Notes: a model not told the origin generated them from the sequence alone. Positions 11,864 through 23,500 are shown, numbered from the stretch's first letter. The stretch is 64,000 nt of DNA from Isoetes taiwanensis (GCA_021234155.1 JAJEKV010000058.1:8990992-9054991), one strand, 5' to 3'. Numbers and translations are program-made.

Positions 11864-12778
11864 TTGGTTAATAATGATAGTGACAAAATTACATTTCTTA
11901 CAGTTCTTGATGCATGTATCAGCATTTGTGCTCCAGCACAAGGGAAGTGCATTCATTCTTCTATTATCCTTTATGGATTAGGGTTAAATATAGCAGTTGG
12001 CAGTGCTCTTGTCAATCTATATGGCAAATGTGGATGCCTGAAGGACAGTTATGAAGTATTTGAAAAGATGCCACACAAAAATGCAGTTTCATGGAATACA
12101 ATGATGGCGTCATATTTCCAGAATGGTGAGCATAAGTCTGCTTTGTTGTTGTTTCATGAGATGCGTGTGGAAAACACAGAGCCAACCAAGCCAACCAAGC
12201 TTACATTTATAAGCATGTTTGATTCTTGCATAATATTGCCCGAAGGGAAGTTAACCCATGCAAAATATTCTGTGAGCGCAGGTGCTTACATCAGATGTCT
12301 TAGTGAGAACATCCCTTGTGAATATGCATGGAAAATGTCAAAGTTTGAAGTGTGGCTGTTTAAAGGATGCATGTGCAGTATTTGATATAATGAATGATCA
12401 GAATGTGGTGTCATGGACAACTATGTTGGCTGTATATTGTCAATATGGCTATGGCATGCATGCAATGAAAATCTTTAGTCGGATGCAGTTTAATGGTGTA
12501 TAAACCTCCTTTCAGCATGCAATCATGCTGGAAAGCAAGATGAGGACCATCATTTCTTTGTTTCTATGGCCACTCATCATTTCTTTGTTTCTATGGCCAC
12601 CGTCAATGGCATCACAGTAGGATTAGAACACTATGCATGCATGGTTGACCTCTTAGGTCATGTTGGTTGGCTCGATGAAGCAGGAGATTTGATTAAGGAA
12701 ACAAAGGAAACAAAATCCAAATGGGTTGGAAACAAAGGAACTCTGGGTGGATTTGTCTTTAGAGTTCCTGGTCCCTAA
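11864..12778 (+). pseudogene. Pentatricopeptide repeat (PPR) protein fragment, PLS class
   Basis: Recognisable PPR units read across several frames: 'GSALVNLYGKCGCLKDSYEV' and 'FEKMPHKNAVSWNTMMASYF' in the first frame (11864-12385), 'GCLKDACAVFDIMNDQNVVS' then 'WTTMLAVYCQYG' in the second (12282-12503), and the E-motif-like 'GLEHYACMVDLLGHVGWLDE' in the third (12566-12778). PPR-PLS proteins bind organellar RNA and direct editing. Only a handful of the usual 10-20 repeats remain, with frame changes and a 27-bp tandem duplication, and no DYW domain follows. The fragment lies inside a segment that appears to interrupt copia RNase H, so it is probably a captured gene piece, not a resident gene. 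Confidence 0.85.
12548..12601 (+). repeat. 27-bp tandem duplication inside the PPR fragment
   Basis: A 27-bp unit beginning CATCATTTCTTTG occurs twice head to tail at 12548-12574 and 12575-12601 with one mismatch. It adds nine codons in frame and is a recent slippage or template-switch product. Confidence 0.85.
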
Positions 12779-13012
12779 TATTATACTACATATTCTGAGG
12801 TTAGCCTATGGATTTGGAGTGTAATTCAGTGTCCATGTTTTGAAACCATAAGAAACAAGCACTTCTTTAACTATTTGGCATATTTTAAAATACTCCCTAT
12901 AACTTGAGTATGTGATTTGGCAAATTTTAAACTACTTTTTATAATTTGAATATGTGGTGCAGCACCTCAGATTTTTTTCAATGCGTTTATCTTGTTTTCT
13001 TTGTCTGATTTT

Positions 13013-13357
13013 GTTAGGGCCCGAAGGGCCCAAATTTTTTTTTTTAAACTACCAACATATAACTAACATTAACATTATTAATACAAACCATTGCATCCAA
13101 CACATTTAAATGAAAATCCCCCTGAAACCCCCTTTGGTTTGGGTGCATATTCACACGGGGGGTTACTCCGGGCACCGAGAGCTGTTGGATGGGCATATTT
13201 GCCCCTTATTCCTTGATCTGGACCGTATATAGCAATCCTCATTTGTGGGGTATGCCTGTACAAATTTTTGTATACTGTATATTGAGGTTTGCAATATACT
13301 ATAAGATTTGAGGGAATGTACTTAATGGTGTTAATTTTATACATGTATTGTAAGTTT
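13013..13357 (+). repeat. Foldback element, left arm plus core (right arm missing)
   Basis: Starts at a 15-bp palindrome GGGCCCGAAGGGCCC. It then runs through the same arm ('CATTGCATC', 'CCCCCTGAAACCCCCTTTGG') and core ('GGACCGTATATAGC', 'GTACTTAATGGTGTTAATTT') found at 42481-42947 and 61885-62347. The core is in the same orientation as the 61.9-kb copy. The matching right arm is absent; copia RNase H sequence begins where it should be. Confidence 0.8.
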
Positions 13358-13680
13358 TAGCTGGAAAAGAAATAACATGGGCAAGAAGGTTACTTTGTGA
13401 ACTAGGGATTCCTCAAGAAGGACATACAATCTTATTATCAGACAGCTCAAGTTGTATAGCTATTATCAGAAATCCTATTTTGCATCAAAAAACAAAGCAT
13501 ATAAGGTTCATATGCATTTTATCAGAGAACTTGTGGCAAAGGGATATGTAATTGTGGAATCTATAAACACAGAAGAACAAGTGGTAGATATACTGACAAA
13601 GGATTTACCACAGATTAAGTTTACTAGAATCAAGCTAATGTTAGATGTTCAAGATTTACTCCATTCTTCTCAAGGTTAGT
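13352..13680 (+). pseudogene. Copia RNase H C-terminal fragment
   Basis: The plus strand reads 'AGKEITWARRLLCELGIPQE' then 'HTILLSDSSSCIAIIRNPIL', and after a +1 shift 'MHFIRELVAKGYVIVESINT' and 'EEQVVDILTKDLPQIKFTRI'. This is the canonical end of a Ty1/copia polyprotein, including the 'T-E-[ED]-Q-x-[AV]-D-I-x-T-K' motif. The frameshift is near 13495. The upstream continuation seems to be the 'TAEAEYVA' piece at 10876-10897. Confidence 0.9.
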
Positions 13681-13784
13681 TTATCAGGTTACAGAATATG
13701 CAGTACAGAAAGGAGATCATTGCATTTTTACAATCTATCAGAGAGAAAGTGGTACAGTTATAACAGTTATAATAGAATTGGCAT

Positions 13785-14340
13785 GAAGGAGGAATGTTGA
13801 AAATAGTCATGCCATATTCTGTTTAGAGAGCTGGACATAATACAAGTTGCTATCCTGAATTGATCATACTAGGTTAAATTTTAACCTAGTGATAATGGTC
13901 TAATTGTTCAAATGCATGATGCACCGAGATACTCCAATTTAAATACTTATGATAGAAAGTTGACTAAAACCTAATGGGAGAATACTGGCATAACAAAATG
14001 ATGCCAGAAACAACTACAAATCCATTCGGTTTGGCTCAACTGGCGGATCATTGTGTTTATGTCTGATTAATCTGATAGACCCGGCATTCTGATGTGTTGG
14101 ATCGATGATAATCAAAGGAGTATTTTCGTTCAGTCAAAGAATGAACAATAATTGAGTCAATCGATTTGAACAGTGCAATGCTACAGTAGTTTTATATGGT
14201 TATGATAAATAGTCTATATAATAATCATGTCATTGCTCTAGAGAAAATTATATGACTATGATATGATATTGTTAATGTGATTTGAACAAGGTTTTAGTCT
14301 GGATTCAAATGAGTTATATATGACTAATAGTTGTATATAA
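13785..14340 (+). mobile_element. Copia polypurine tract and start of 3' LTR
   Basis: A purine run GAAGGAGGAA (13785-13794) about 105 bp after the copia stop region is followed by TGTTGAAAATAG, the typical start of a copia 3' LTR at 13795. The right end could not be fixed: no CA terminus with a repeat partner is visible in the window, so the end given here is a guess. Confidence 0.5.
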
Positions 14341-14751
14341 ATTTGCTTTAGCACCATGGCATCATCTTGGATTATGTCTATAGAGGTGGTGGGCAACTCT
14401 GGCGACGGGGGGGTTGAAGGCATAACGCTCAATGAGGAGCTCAAGAAGCTCCATAACCTGGTGCCAGGCTTCGAAGGGCAAATGTACATAGTCGTCATCA
14501 TAGTCGATTGCACATCGAATTCTCTGAAGCGTGGTTGATATAGTATCTGGAGGGGCTACAATGGAAGGAGTTCCCAATGCATCGTGTCCGAGGTTGCGAG
14601 AGGTGGAGGTGGCGAACCGGGCTTGGCCTTGGCTGCCCCTTCTGTGGGAATTGTGTAGGGATGTTATGTACATCTCTATAGGTGCTCATGCCTAAGATAA
14701 TGTAGCCTTGAGACCACCTCCACTACCCTCCAACCGCTTTCGGGTGCACTT

Positions 14752-14753
<2 letters not shown>
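14341..14753 (-). other. Weak minus-strand frame, unassigned
   Basis: A minus-strand frame of about 100 codons (14673-14362) contains 'RCAIDYDDDYVHLPFEAWHQ' and 'VMELLELLIERYAFNPP'. Composition looks protein-like but I do not recognise a family. It lies beside a 29-bp T-run. It may be a fragment of a retrotransposon Gag or of a retrocopied gene. Confidence 0.25.

Positions 14754-14782
<29 letters not shown>
14754..14782. repeat. Poly(T) run, 29 bp
   Basis: Uninterrupted T-run followed by a G-rich stretch. On the minus strand it is poly(A), so it could be the tail of a minus-strand retrocopy, but no coding retrocopy to its right was recognised. Confidence 0.7.
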
Positions 14783-14787
<5 letters not shown>

Positions 14788-15149
14788 GGGTGGGGGTGGG
14801 AGGGAGTTAGATTAGTAGAAAAAATAATCATGTTAGTTTGCTGGTATTGGTCAAAGCATTTTATTAGGACATTGAATTATTTGATAAAATTTCATATTCC
14901 AAAACCTTAAATGCACTCGTATTTCATATTTTAAAATCATTGGCACCCCCCAATCATAAATGACCATAGCACAATAACAAGGGGTCCCATTAGAATTTGA
15001 TTTAGATGTATAAATTACCATACTTGAAACATGCCATAAAAGAATCATGCCCTCAATCTTTCATGACTTTATGAAGGTCAATGCCTTCTTATAAGTATTT
15101 CAAGTTCAATTTTCTAACAACAAAATGCATTTTGAAAAGTTGGTATGAT

Positions 15150-15530
15150 AAAGTAGACATCATAAGTGTATCTTCTGTGCATTTATGGCACGCTACTTGG
15201 ACATGTGGTCAGTAAGCATAGCATCACTATTGATCCCGCTAAGGTCAGTTGCTTTCTTGACGCAGCCATTCCCACCAACATCAAGATCAATTATTATTCC
15301 TCTTTCGTCTCAGGGCTTGATGTTATTGTTGTACAATTCATAAATAGTTTTGAAGCTACTGCCTAGACTTGGATTGAGGAGGCTGAGGCAGCCTTTCAAC
15401 AACTCAAAATCCTCCTCATGCAGGTCCTATCCTCATGCCACTACAGTGCGACAAGCTCTTCTATGTTCATGTTGATGTTTCGGGCTATGCCGTTTACTAT
15501 GGCAATGTGTATATTTATTACATATCACCA
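15150..15530 (+). pseudogene. Gypsy RT/RNase H scrap
   Basis: Plus-strand 'GTLLGHVVSKHSITIDPAKV' with 'FLDAAIPTNIK', then 'WIEEAEAAFQQLKILLM', and in another frame 'FYVHVDVSGYAV' are the gypsy RT-thumb to RNase H boundary. Only about 380 bp remain, isolated from any other gypsy domain, so this is a truncated fragment from a different element than the one at the window start. Confidence 0.85.
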
Positions 15531-15770
15531 TCAGACAATTGTAATTTGCGTGTCTGTTAATATTCAAATGACCAGTCCCATAGCAATAGCCATGATCATG
15601 CTACATGGTGTTTGCCTATATGAACTAGAAATAGCATAGAACCTCCAAACATTTATAAACTATTGTAGTTTCAACCTCAATTATATTGCAGCACTTAAAC
15701 AACCACAAGTCCTAGGACATTTGTTGTGCCATGGCGATTGTGAACATATGCTACAAATTTCTAGCAATAT

Positions 15771-15817
15771 TAGATAGATAGATAGATAGATAGATAGGTA
15801 GGTAGGTAAGTAGGTAG
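15771..15817. repeat. Microsatellite (GATA)n grading into (GGTA)n
   Basis: Tandem TAGA units from 15771, changing to GGTA units near 15797. A simple repeat. Confidence 0.9.
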
Positions 15818-17560
15818 AAATTTTACGTCTAGGAAGACCACAACGAGCCATGGGACGATACAATCTAAGGGCCTAGGCTCAAAAAGAAACTAGGAGACTA
15901 ATCCCCAACACATTATATGAAGGAAAAGAAAATAAGAATAAGAGGCACTAAAGATAATGCAAGATAATGCAACAAGGGGTTCTGACGCCACTAGTCGCGA
16001 ATAATAGTTGTGCCTCCTTTGTACACTACCCACCTTTTTTTCAGCCGAGCCTCTCGCACTTTGCATAGTTCCTCACATCTCGGGCCAACTGTAATGGGGA
16101 GAGATCCTTCTATACAAAGAAGTTAGTGTCCTTGTGAAGAACATACAACCTATTGTGACATATGGAAATGCACTACAATATGACGTGGCCGGTCTAGTCT
16201 CTGAGCACCAACTCTTCGGGGTGTGACAATGCCAGATCTCCATATATCTATTATATCTGGCACACCCACTATCTTCCTCTAGCCTATCTACTACTGGACC
16301 CTCATGAACAGTTTCCTGATATGAAGACTCATGTATACTTAATGTAGTACCTGGTCTTCTGTTTGGACTGCGGCATCTGTGCGTGAGGTTCAATTATCTA
16401 GGGTCGGAGTTATCGCATCAATGCATGGCTTCTTGTCTTGTCATAAGATGAAGGTGGTTGTGGATTACATCCTGCCAAAACTGCAGAATAAAAGTAGAAC
16501 TAGCGCTTGAAGCATTGGCTTACCTTCTAGCAAAATAGTAGGGTGATGTTGCTCATCTCATTTTTGGGGCATGTAGCAAGTATTGAATTGAAAGAGATGA
16601 AATACAATAGTATCCTTAAGCATAGATACTCTGAAGTTAAGCATGTAAGTGTATACAAAGAAACTCTTCATCTAAGCTCTAAATGATAATTGTGTCAATT
16701 CTTTCAATATGGACGAGCACATGGCTAAATCGCCTGACCACTACATCTCTTCAAAACCTGGAATAAAGTGTATAAATCAAAGTTAAAGACTGCACACTTT
16801 TTTGCTCAGTAGAATGTCCCAAAAAAGAATTAGCACTAGAACTTGGAATTCTCAACAAGCGTGCTAGACAAATGTGTTCTATACTGCAATGAGTTGTCTC
16901 TGAACATTTGATGGCCTCAGGAGGCACAACAGATAAACATTTCTTTTTAGAAACACGTGGCTTTCAGGTTTTGAAGAATTTACGGTATTGTTTTAAAAGA
17001 CAAGGCATGGCCAGAGAGGACTGCAACCTATCACCCTTAACCAATGAGCTGCAAACCTATTCTCCTCATAGATTTGATCATTAGGCTAATCCCAGAGATA
17101 ACTTAGGAGCTACTCCTGGTAACTTGCAGAGGCAACTTAACAACTGCTGTTGATTATGGGTGGAGTGAATAATAAATTTGCCAAGCTTTAAGAGTAAGGG
17201 CTGACACTGCCCAATTACTTTGGTACCAAAAAAACTTCTTGCACTGCATTACTGTGACATAGACTCAACCGCCTTAATTTCAGAATTTTCAACTCCACCA
17301 CTGCAAAGTTGGCAGAACTTGTTCAGTATCATCAAATATGGAAATTCTGTAACCAAAAAACATGGAGTGTCACTTGTATAGATGTTCTACTGTCAACTCC
17401 CTAGGATCCAGAGAATTTCAAATTTGTTCCAGGAATCAGAAGCCGAGCATGCCTTGAGCTAGGGCATATTCTGCTTTGTCTAACAACCGCCAGGCAATTG
17501 TATCATCGGATCTCTGACAAATTTCAAAGAATCCATAATTAACACATATGCATAAATATT
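15818..17560. other. No recognisable gene
   Basis: Read on both strands; only short frames with no family signature. It lies downstream of the cornichon gene (which is on the minus strand), so part of 17.0-17.6 kb may be its 3' untranslated region. Confidence 0.4.
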
Positions 17561-17614
17561 TAAGAATTGCCCCATAACCGGCTGGCCTGAGTTAGTGACC
17601 ATGGATCTCAAACT

Positions 17615-18652
17615 TCAAGAAGTTGACTGGATGACAGAGTCAATTATCAGGGCCGCCGAAGCCATTACAAGCCTGCATCATCATCATCATACATGCCGGT
17701 CAATGACAATTTTAATTTTCCTTAATCTGTTGAGCTGTAATTTCAGTGCATACCTGTACATTATTATGCAGAGGAGGAAAACATAAAAGGCAAGTTTAAT
17801 AAGACGGTATTTTTTCTCATATCCAAGATGATTAAATATCTCAGTAACATCTACTAGATGCTGCTTTTTTGTATACCTGCAAAACAGCTGAAATTGATTA
17901 ATAGCAGCAATGATAAGCTTGTTAAAGGTGCCAATTCAACTCAAACAATTTATTTCTGTCAAATGAACTGTTAACAAAGAAAAAAAGCCAATGATCATCT
18001 TCCACATATATGCAAGATATAAAGAAAGAAGCACTTACAGCCTTGTATGAATATATAACAAGGGCACATTAAGCAAGAACATGAACCAGTGCCCAGAGAT
18101 GAGGTACACGGATGCCAGGGTCCCATGTATGACAAATTCTGGAATCACAAATTTGTTTATCCTTGCAGAAGAATCAAATGGGTTGATATAATCGAACTCC
18201 AGGTCTGACAGGGAGAGAAGCTGTAAACGAAGAAGCAATGGTATTAAATTTAACCCGAATAATAAAAAAGGATAGATCTGTACATGATACGTATAAACTA
18301 AAAGTTCAATATCTTTCTACCCCATTGAGGAACTGGCGGTCATGGAAACTCACTCTTTTTTTGGTCGTCTTCTTGTTGAACGTCTAATAGTCATTGTTAA
18401 GGATTGTGTTTATTGACAAAAACGAATATTTGGACAATGCAAGAGTATACAGGAGCTTCAACTAGCAGTCGTAACAATGTGATTATGTAACAAGTAAAGA
18501 TAATGGGGACGAAATAAGATGCAAATGGGATATGGCAGATTTCACATAAAAAATAACATGAAGATGGTGGCATGTACCTGATAGAGCAAGATCCCCACTG
18601 CCACTGCAACGATTAGGAAGGAGAAAATCCAGAGCCAAACCTCCGACATCAT
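17615..18652 (-). CDS. CNIH: Cornichon family (CNIH) cargo receptor, 4 exons
   Basis: Four minus-strand exons splice into an uninterrupted 145-codon frame: 18652-18578, 18220-18039, 17876-17754, 17672-17615 (75+182+123+58 nt). All junctions have GT...AG. Family hallmarks appear in order: N-terminal hydrophobic helix 'VWLWIFSFLIVAVAVGILLY', 'DLEFDYINPFDSSARINKFV', 'IPEFVIHG', 'GHWFMFLLNVPLLYIHTRLY', then 'DVTEIFNHLGYEKKYRLIKL' and a last helix 'AFYVFLLCIIMYRLV'. Cornichons sit in ER and early Golgi membranes and load membrane proteins into COPII vesicles. Length matches plant homologues (about 135-150). The first of two adjacent ATGs was chosen; the second is equally possible. This is the only intact host-type gene I can see here, and no frame damage is needed to read it. 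Confidence 0.93.
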
Positions 18653-19507
18653 GGAGCTAGAACAGACAAAACAACATACTGCTCGAACTGCACACGATCC
18701 TTCGGATGCCTGTTTCCCTAGGGCTGTTCAAACGCCCCTTTTTTTTTGTTTTTCTTTCGTTAAGGCCCTGTCTTATATTTAGCTTAATCTTATTGGGCCA
18801 CGTAAGAAAATAAGTCACCATAGCTTTTCCATTGAACAACATGTCTTAAATTGGTTCCGTACAGCTTGAGAGGAGCATTTTATTCCGGGGGAAAGCTCCC
18901 GCCACAAAATAAGGTATGCACTCCTAACCAATGTGCTGCCTCCTTTGCCGCAATCCAAGGCTGTCTTAAAAAAAGAAGAGTAGACGGAAGTGGAACTGCA
19001 ATCGATTAGAAATTGGAACAGCAATCGATTGGGTATGGAAGTGCGATCAACTGCAATGGCAAATACAAATATGAGAAGTTTTCAAGCTTCAGGTCGATTT
19101 CAGCATCTCTTCTAGTCGGATTCCGCTGTTCATAAGATTCAGATCGATTTTGGCAGGCTCGATTTCACAGCTCGATTTCTCAGCTCGATTCCGGCAGTAG
19201 TTAGTCTGCCTCAGGTCGGATTTTGGTCTGTCTACTGGTTTATCAGGTCGGATTTTGTACATTGGAGCTCGGATTTTGGTCTGTCTACTGCTTTCTCAGG
19301 TCTGTAATCTTTTCCCATCTCGATTTCTCTCACAGATCTGGATTTAACAGTCGTTTCACAGGTCTGGATCATATCAACAGGTCGGATCATAAAACTGTGG
19401 TCGGATCATATCGGATCATATCTCTGTAATCGAATTCAAGAGTCGGGATTTGCAGTCGGATTTACAATTCAGTCGGATCAACAGCTTCAGAGTCGGATCA
19501 ACAGGTC
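18653..19507. other. Upstream of cornichon; TCGGATT/TCGATTT-rich low-complexity DNA
   Basis: The stretch to about 18.75 kb should hold the cornichon 5' UTR and promoter; no clear TATA box was identified. From 19.05 kb the sequence is built from loose repeats of TCGGATTT and TCGATTT, with GGATTTTGGTCTGTCTACTG present twice (19218 and 19281). It resumes to the right of the copia insertion at 30703, so it is the insertion target. Confidence 0.55.
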
Positions 19508-19512
19508 GGATT
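19508..19512. repeat. Left 5-bp target-site duplication of the copia element (GGATT)
   Basis: GGATT here matches GGATT at 30703-30707, directly outside the two LTR ends. Confidence 0.7.
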
Positions 19513-19700
19513 TTTGAGAAAGAAGATATTCAAACAGATTGAAAATGAATCAAATGGAAATGAATCAGAAGAACTCCAAGTGATCTCGTATTGAACTGGT
19601 GAAAAATAGCCTCTCGGGCTAGAGTTTAAATACAACATAGCACCTAACTTTGTGCCTTGAATTCTTCGATAATATAAGTCCTTAAACTTAGGAACATAAC
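19513..19700 (-). mobile_element. Left LTR of the copia element, truncated inward
   Basis: 188 bp nearly identical to 30436-30623, in the same plus-strand orientation. The outer end begins TTTGAGAAAG (TGTGAGAAAG in the right LTR). The inner ~80 bp of the LTR are missing, and gag sequence in the opposite orientation follows at about 19717. Confidence 0.85.
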
Positions 19701-19716
19701 TGAACTCGAAAGCAAG

Positions 19717-20010
19717 GGGCTTGATGTTTATGAATGGGAAGGCAAAGCAGTCTTCTCGAAATGTGCCCAAGAAAGGGAAGTTTGATCGAAGCAAAGTGAC
19801 TTGTTTCCGATGCCAAAAGGATGGGCATCTGGCAAAAGACTGTCGAGCTCCGGCTCCAGTTCCTCCAAAATCTGAGACACCACCACAAGCCAATGTTGCT
19901 AGCTTTATGGTGGTTGAAGAGTGGAGCATGCACACAATGGATATGATCCAAATTGGTACTTGGATTCTGGGGCAACCAGTCACATGACTCCAAGGTATGA
20001 TCATTTTGTC
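19717..20010 (+). pseudogene. Copia gag C-terminus and protease start
   Basis: Plus-strand frame with a CCHC zinc knuckle 'CFRCQKDGHLAKDC' (19802-19843), a proline-rich linker 'APAPVPPKSETPPQANVAS', and, after one frame change, the aspartic protease active site 'WYLDSGATSHMTPRYDHFV' (about 19954-20010). The same zinc-knuckle region is present on the minus strand at about 29.5-29.65 kb. Reading stops at 20010 because a LINE is inserted; it resumes in register at 26632 with 'TYEILENPRVIKMGDHHTQ'. Confidence 0.92.
19995..20010. repeat. 16-bp target-site duplication of the LINE, left copy
   Basis: GTATGATCATTTTGTC occurs here and at 26616-26631, flanking the LINE exactly. The left copy is followed by a T-run, the complement of the LINE's A-tail. 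Confidence 0.95.
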
Positions 20011-20211
20011 TTTTTTAATTGAAGGCTTCTATATATATTTAAAAGATTTACAAAAACTTCTTTTTCAAGGGAGAAGGAACCCTAAAAGGAAAGGAGATCC
20101 GTAAACATCCAATTTTAGAAAACAGGGATCATCCTAAAAATTGTTTATGTTTAGGACAAACTAAACATTAAAAAGCTAAAAAAGTCTCCTTCATCAGAAT
20201 AGATAGATTGT

Positions 20212-20565
20212 TTAGTGATAGGATCTCATGTGATGGTTCCTGGTCTTCCTTGCCTTTCCCTTCGTCTTCTCGTGGAATGTGCAGTAAACGCACATGCATG
20301 CTTTTGCCTTGGCCATGTTGAACCGGCCTCTGCTATCTTTTGCTTGGCAAATTAGCTCTCTCCTTATATTGTAATTCTGATCACAGCAACAGCCACACTG
20401 GCATCTCCCCGTATGCTCCAGAACACTGGCTGCTCCAAATACCTTGATCCATTCGTTGTTCGCATTCAGGTCCATCTTCCTCCACTTGAGTTTGCGTACC
20501 AGCAGAAATAGAGTACCTGCAATAATGAAGTCATCCATTAATTTCTTGAATCCACTTAACATCAA
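20212..20565 (-). CDS. Small Cys-rich frame downstream of LINE ORF2 (ORF3)
   Basis: A 117-codon frame that overlaps the end of ORF2 by 35 nt in another frame. It contains a Cys cluster 'RCQCGCCCDQ' and then 'CQAKDSRGRFNMAKAKACMC' continuing to 'VYC', and near its end 'RNHHMRSYH'. Spacing from the first to the last Cys of the second block is identical (23 residues) to the module in ORF0b of the same LINE, and both have HH[IM]R 16-18 residues later. Plant LINEs often carry an RNase H after RT; this is not RNase H. Function unknown; metal binding is likely from the Cys/His spacing. Confidence 0.65.
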   Translation of the reverse strand: MMLSGFKKLMDDFIIAGTLFLLVRKLKWRKMDLNANNEWIKVFGAASVLEHTGRCQCGCCCDQNYNIRRELICQAKDSRGRFNMAKAKACMCVYCTFHEKTKGKARKTRNHHMRSYH

Positions 20566-23500
20566 ATTGGAACTGTTTGATTATTCCTTCGGGAGGAACA
20601 ATTTCACCATTAAAGATAAAAGAATTCCTGCCCTTCCATATCCTCCAGAGGAGGACAAAGATTCTCCAATCCTTGGGATTCTCTGGCATGAAAAAATCGT
20701 TCTCACTTAGATGAATGAGATCATATCCCAGAATTCCCGAGGCGAGCTCTAAAATCCATTCTGACCAAAGACATCCTCTAAAAAGATGATTTTCATCCTC
20801 TTTTGCTCCAAGGCACCTTTCACAGATATCAGAATTGGCCATAGATAATTTATATCTTTTCGAGTTAGTAGCCAAGGCTCTATGCCAAAGTTGCCAGATG
20901 AATGACTTAATCTTCGGGTTAATGGGACTTTTCCACATGAAATTCAGATTCTTGATGCATCTTTCCGGCTGAACATCCCATTTTATATGAATAGTAACTC
21001 CTCCCCTCATGAGATACTTGTATGCTCTCCTAACAGCATAACCTTCCTTTCCTTCATTTAGCCAAGAGCTATCCTCATGAGTCCAGTAATTATTCATGAT
21101 GGCATTAAGAACATTATCATAGAGGGTCCTGGTCTGCACTCCTTCATTAACCAAGGTGGACCTGTCAAAAGGTATAATTCCATTAGCATCAAAAAGATCC
21201 CTTATAAAAATGATTCCCTTACTCTTCCATAACTTGGCCTGATCAGGAAAGTGGCAGGCCAAACATAGGTTAGGATTGTTGAGCAGGATAGCTGGATTCC
21301 AGAAGATGGTTTGATCCATGGAAAGCCCTTCTTTCCACGTATACATTCCCTTAATTTGATCCCAAGCCTTGATCCACTTTTTGATAATACCTGGGGTGGA
21401 TGCAGGGACAGTAAAAGGAAAAAAGATAGTATGGGGAAGCTCCATCTTTAAAGATCTCCATCCATAAGGATGGCATTTTCCAATATAGTGCCTAATCAGG
21501 ATAGAAATAGGGTGCTTGATGGAATTATAACAGGCCTTATAGAAGTACTTGGCAGCTAATGCCATCCCCTGCCTCTCAATATTGATTGTTCCCAGTCCTC
21601 CATTACTCTTAGATTTGCAGCATTCTTTCATTGAGACCGGGTGCCAGCACCTCCTGTTCTGTCCACAGGCAATAAATCTACCAATAATTCCCTGCAATTT
21701 GTTAGCAATCTTTTTTGGAGCAAGAATAACTGAAGATTGATACACATGAGAAGAAGAGATCATAAAATTCGCTATGACTGCCCTTCCATTCTTAGAGAGA
21801 TATTTAGAGTTCAGAGTGTCAACCTTTTTGTAGAATTTTTCAACTATACTTCCCCATAAATCCGAAGCATTGCTTCTGATTGCAAATGGAATACCCAGGA
21901 TCTTAGAGCTAGTGTTAGGAGAATTATACTTACATCCTATGGTTACAGCCATCACCTCACCCTTTCCTTGATCCCTTGCTTGAATTGCTGACTTGGCATG
22001 GTTTATTTTACATCCTGAAGCCTCACCAAATTCTCCAAGGATTTTCTGAACATTCATAATGGAATTCTCATCCATAGACATTAGGATAAAGGTATCATCT
22101 GCAAAATGCCCATTTAGAATTTGATCTGCCTGAGAATTATCAGGAAGTCAGACCTTTAATAAGGTTAGTATTTTTAGCTTCATCCAACTTACAATGGAGG
22201 GCTTCCATGATAATCAGAAACAGGAAAGGGGCAAGGGGGCAACCTTGTTTTACTCCTCTCTGAATTGTAAAGAAAGGGCTGCATTCACCATTAATGAGTA
22301 CAGCTGATCTTGAGTTGTACAAAATAGCCTCGAAGATTTGAATACTTTCATTGCTGAAACCTAGAGCTCTGCAACATCTAAATAAGAAATTCCAACTTAC
22401 TGTATCAAATGCCTTGGTAATATCGAGTTTAAGGAGGGCCACATCCTGATTGGAGTCTTTTGCCCATTGAAGTCCCAAAATAGCTGTTACTACATTGTCT
22501 AAAATGAACCTATCTTTGAGGTAGGCTGATTGAGAACTACTAATAATAAGGTCCAAGATGGTTTTAAGTCTCAAAGCAATGGCTCCTGAAATGATTTTAT
22601 AGATAACATTAGAGAGAGAAATCGGCATGTAATCCGAAAAGGTATTGGGAGAATCAATTTTAGGAATTAAGGCAATGAAACTGGTATTGATTCTCGCATC
22701 CAGGATCTTAGTCTCCCTAAACTCATTGGCTATTTTGGTAATGCAATCTCCAAGCAAGGGCCAAGTCTTCTTGAAAAATTCTGCTGGAAGGCCATCAGAG
22801 CCAGGGGTCTTCCCATTTTCCATATTCTTGACAACCTGCAAAAGCTCACTATTCACAAAGGGTTTTGTCAGATATGAGTTTTGATCATCATTGACCTTTT
22901 TATTTAGACAAATAAACTTCTCCATAACCATGGGAGTGGAGTCTATATTGGATCCCATAAGCTTCTTAAAGTGGTCGACTGCAGCTTGTTTGAGGTCCTT
23001 GTCATCAGAGATTACATTATCATCCACCTTGACCTCATAAATATGGTTCCTCTTGACTCTATATCTAGCTTTGTTAAAAAAGTACTTTGAGTTGCATCTC
23101 TCATCCTCCTTTAACTCTTTTATTTTGGCCTTTAATTTCCACCCTTTTGCAATCTTTATCTCTTCAATCTCAATTTGCTTTTTTATCTCCCCTTTCTGCT
23201 CATCACTTGCTATAATAATGCTTTGCCTTAAATTCTGAAGATGAGCTTTATTTTGAATAAAAATATTCTTGCCCCATTCTTTAAGCCAGCATTTAATTTT
23301 TTTGGCTACATCTATCCACCAATACATCCATCCTGTACTTCCAGTAGGCATAGGATTTCCACTGATAATTTCCCCCAACTTAGTCATAAAATCATCATTA
23401 TCCATCAGGCTAATGTTCATTTTGAAATAGGCTTTTCTCTTCTTGCAGCTGCCCTCCCCTGAAATGGTAATCTGCTGGGGATAGTGATCAGAGATAGTAT

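Noticed and set aside
10898-13357. Helitron carrying a PPR fragment
   Set aside because: Gene capture fits, but I see neither a 5' TC end nor a CTRR end with a 3' hairpin at the junctions, so I describe it only as a candidate gene-carrying segment.
18035-18238. Stand-alone 67-residue protein
   Set aside because: It is exon 2 of the cornichon gene read through into intron sequence.
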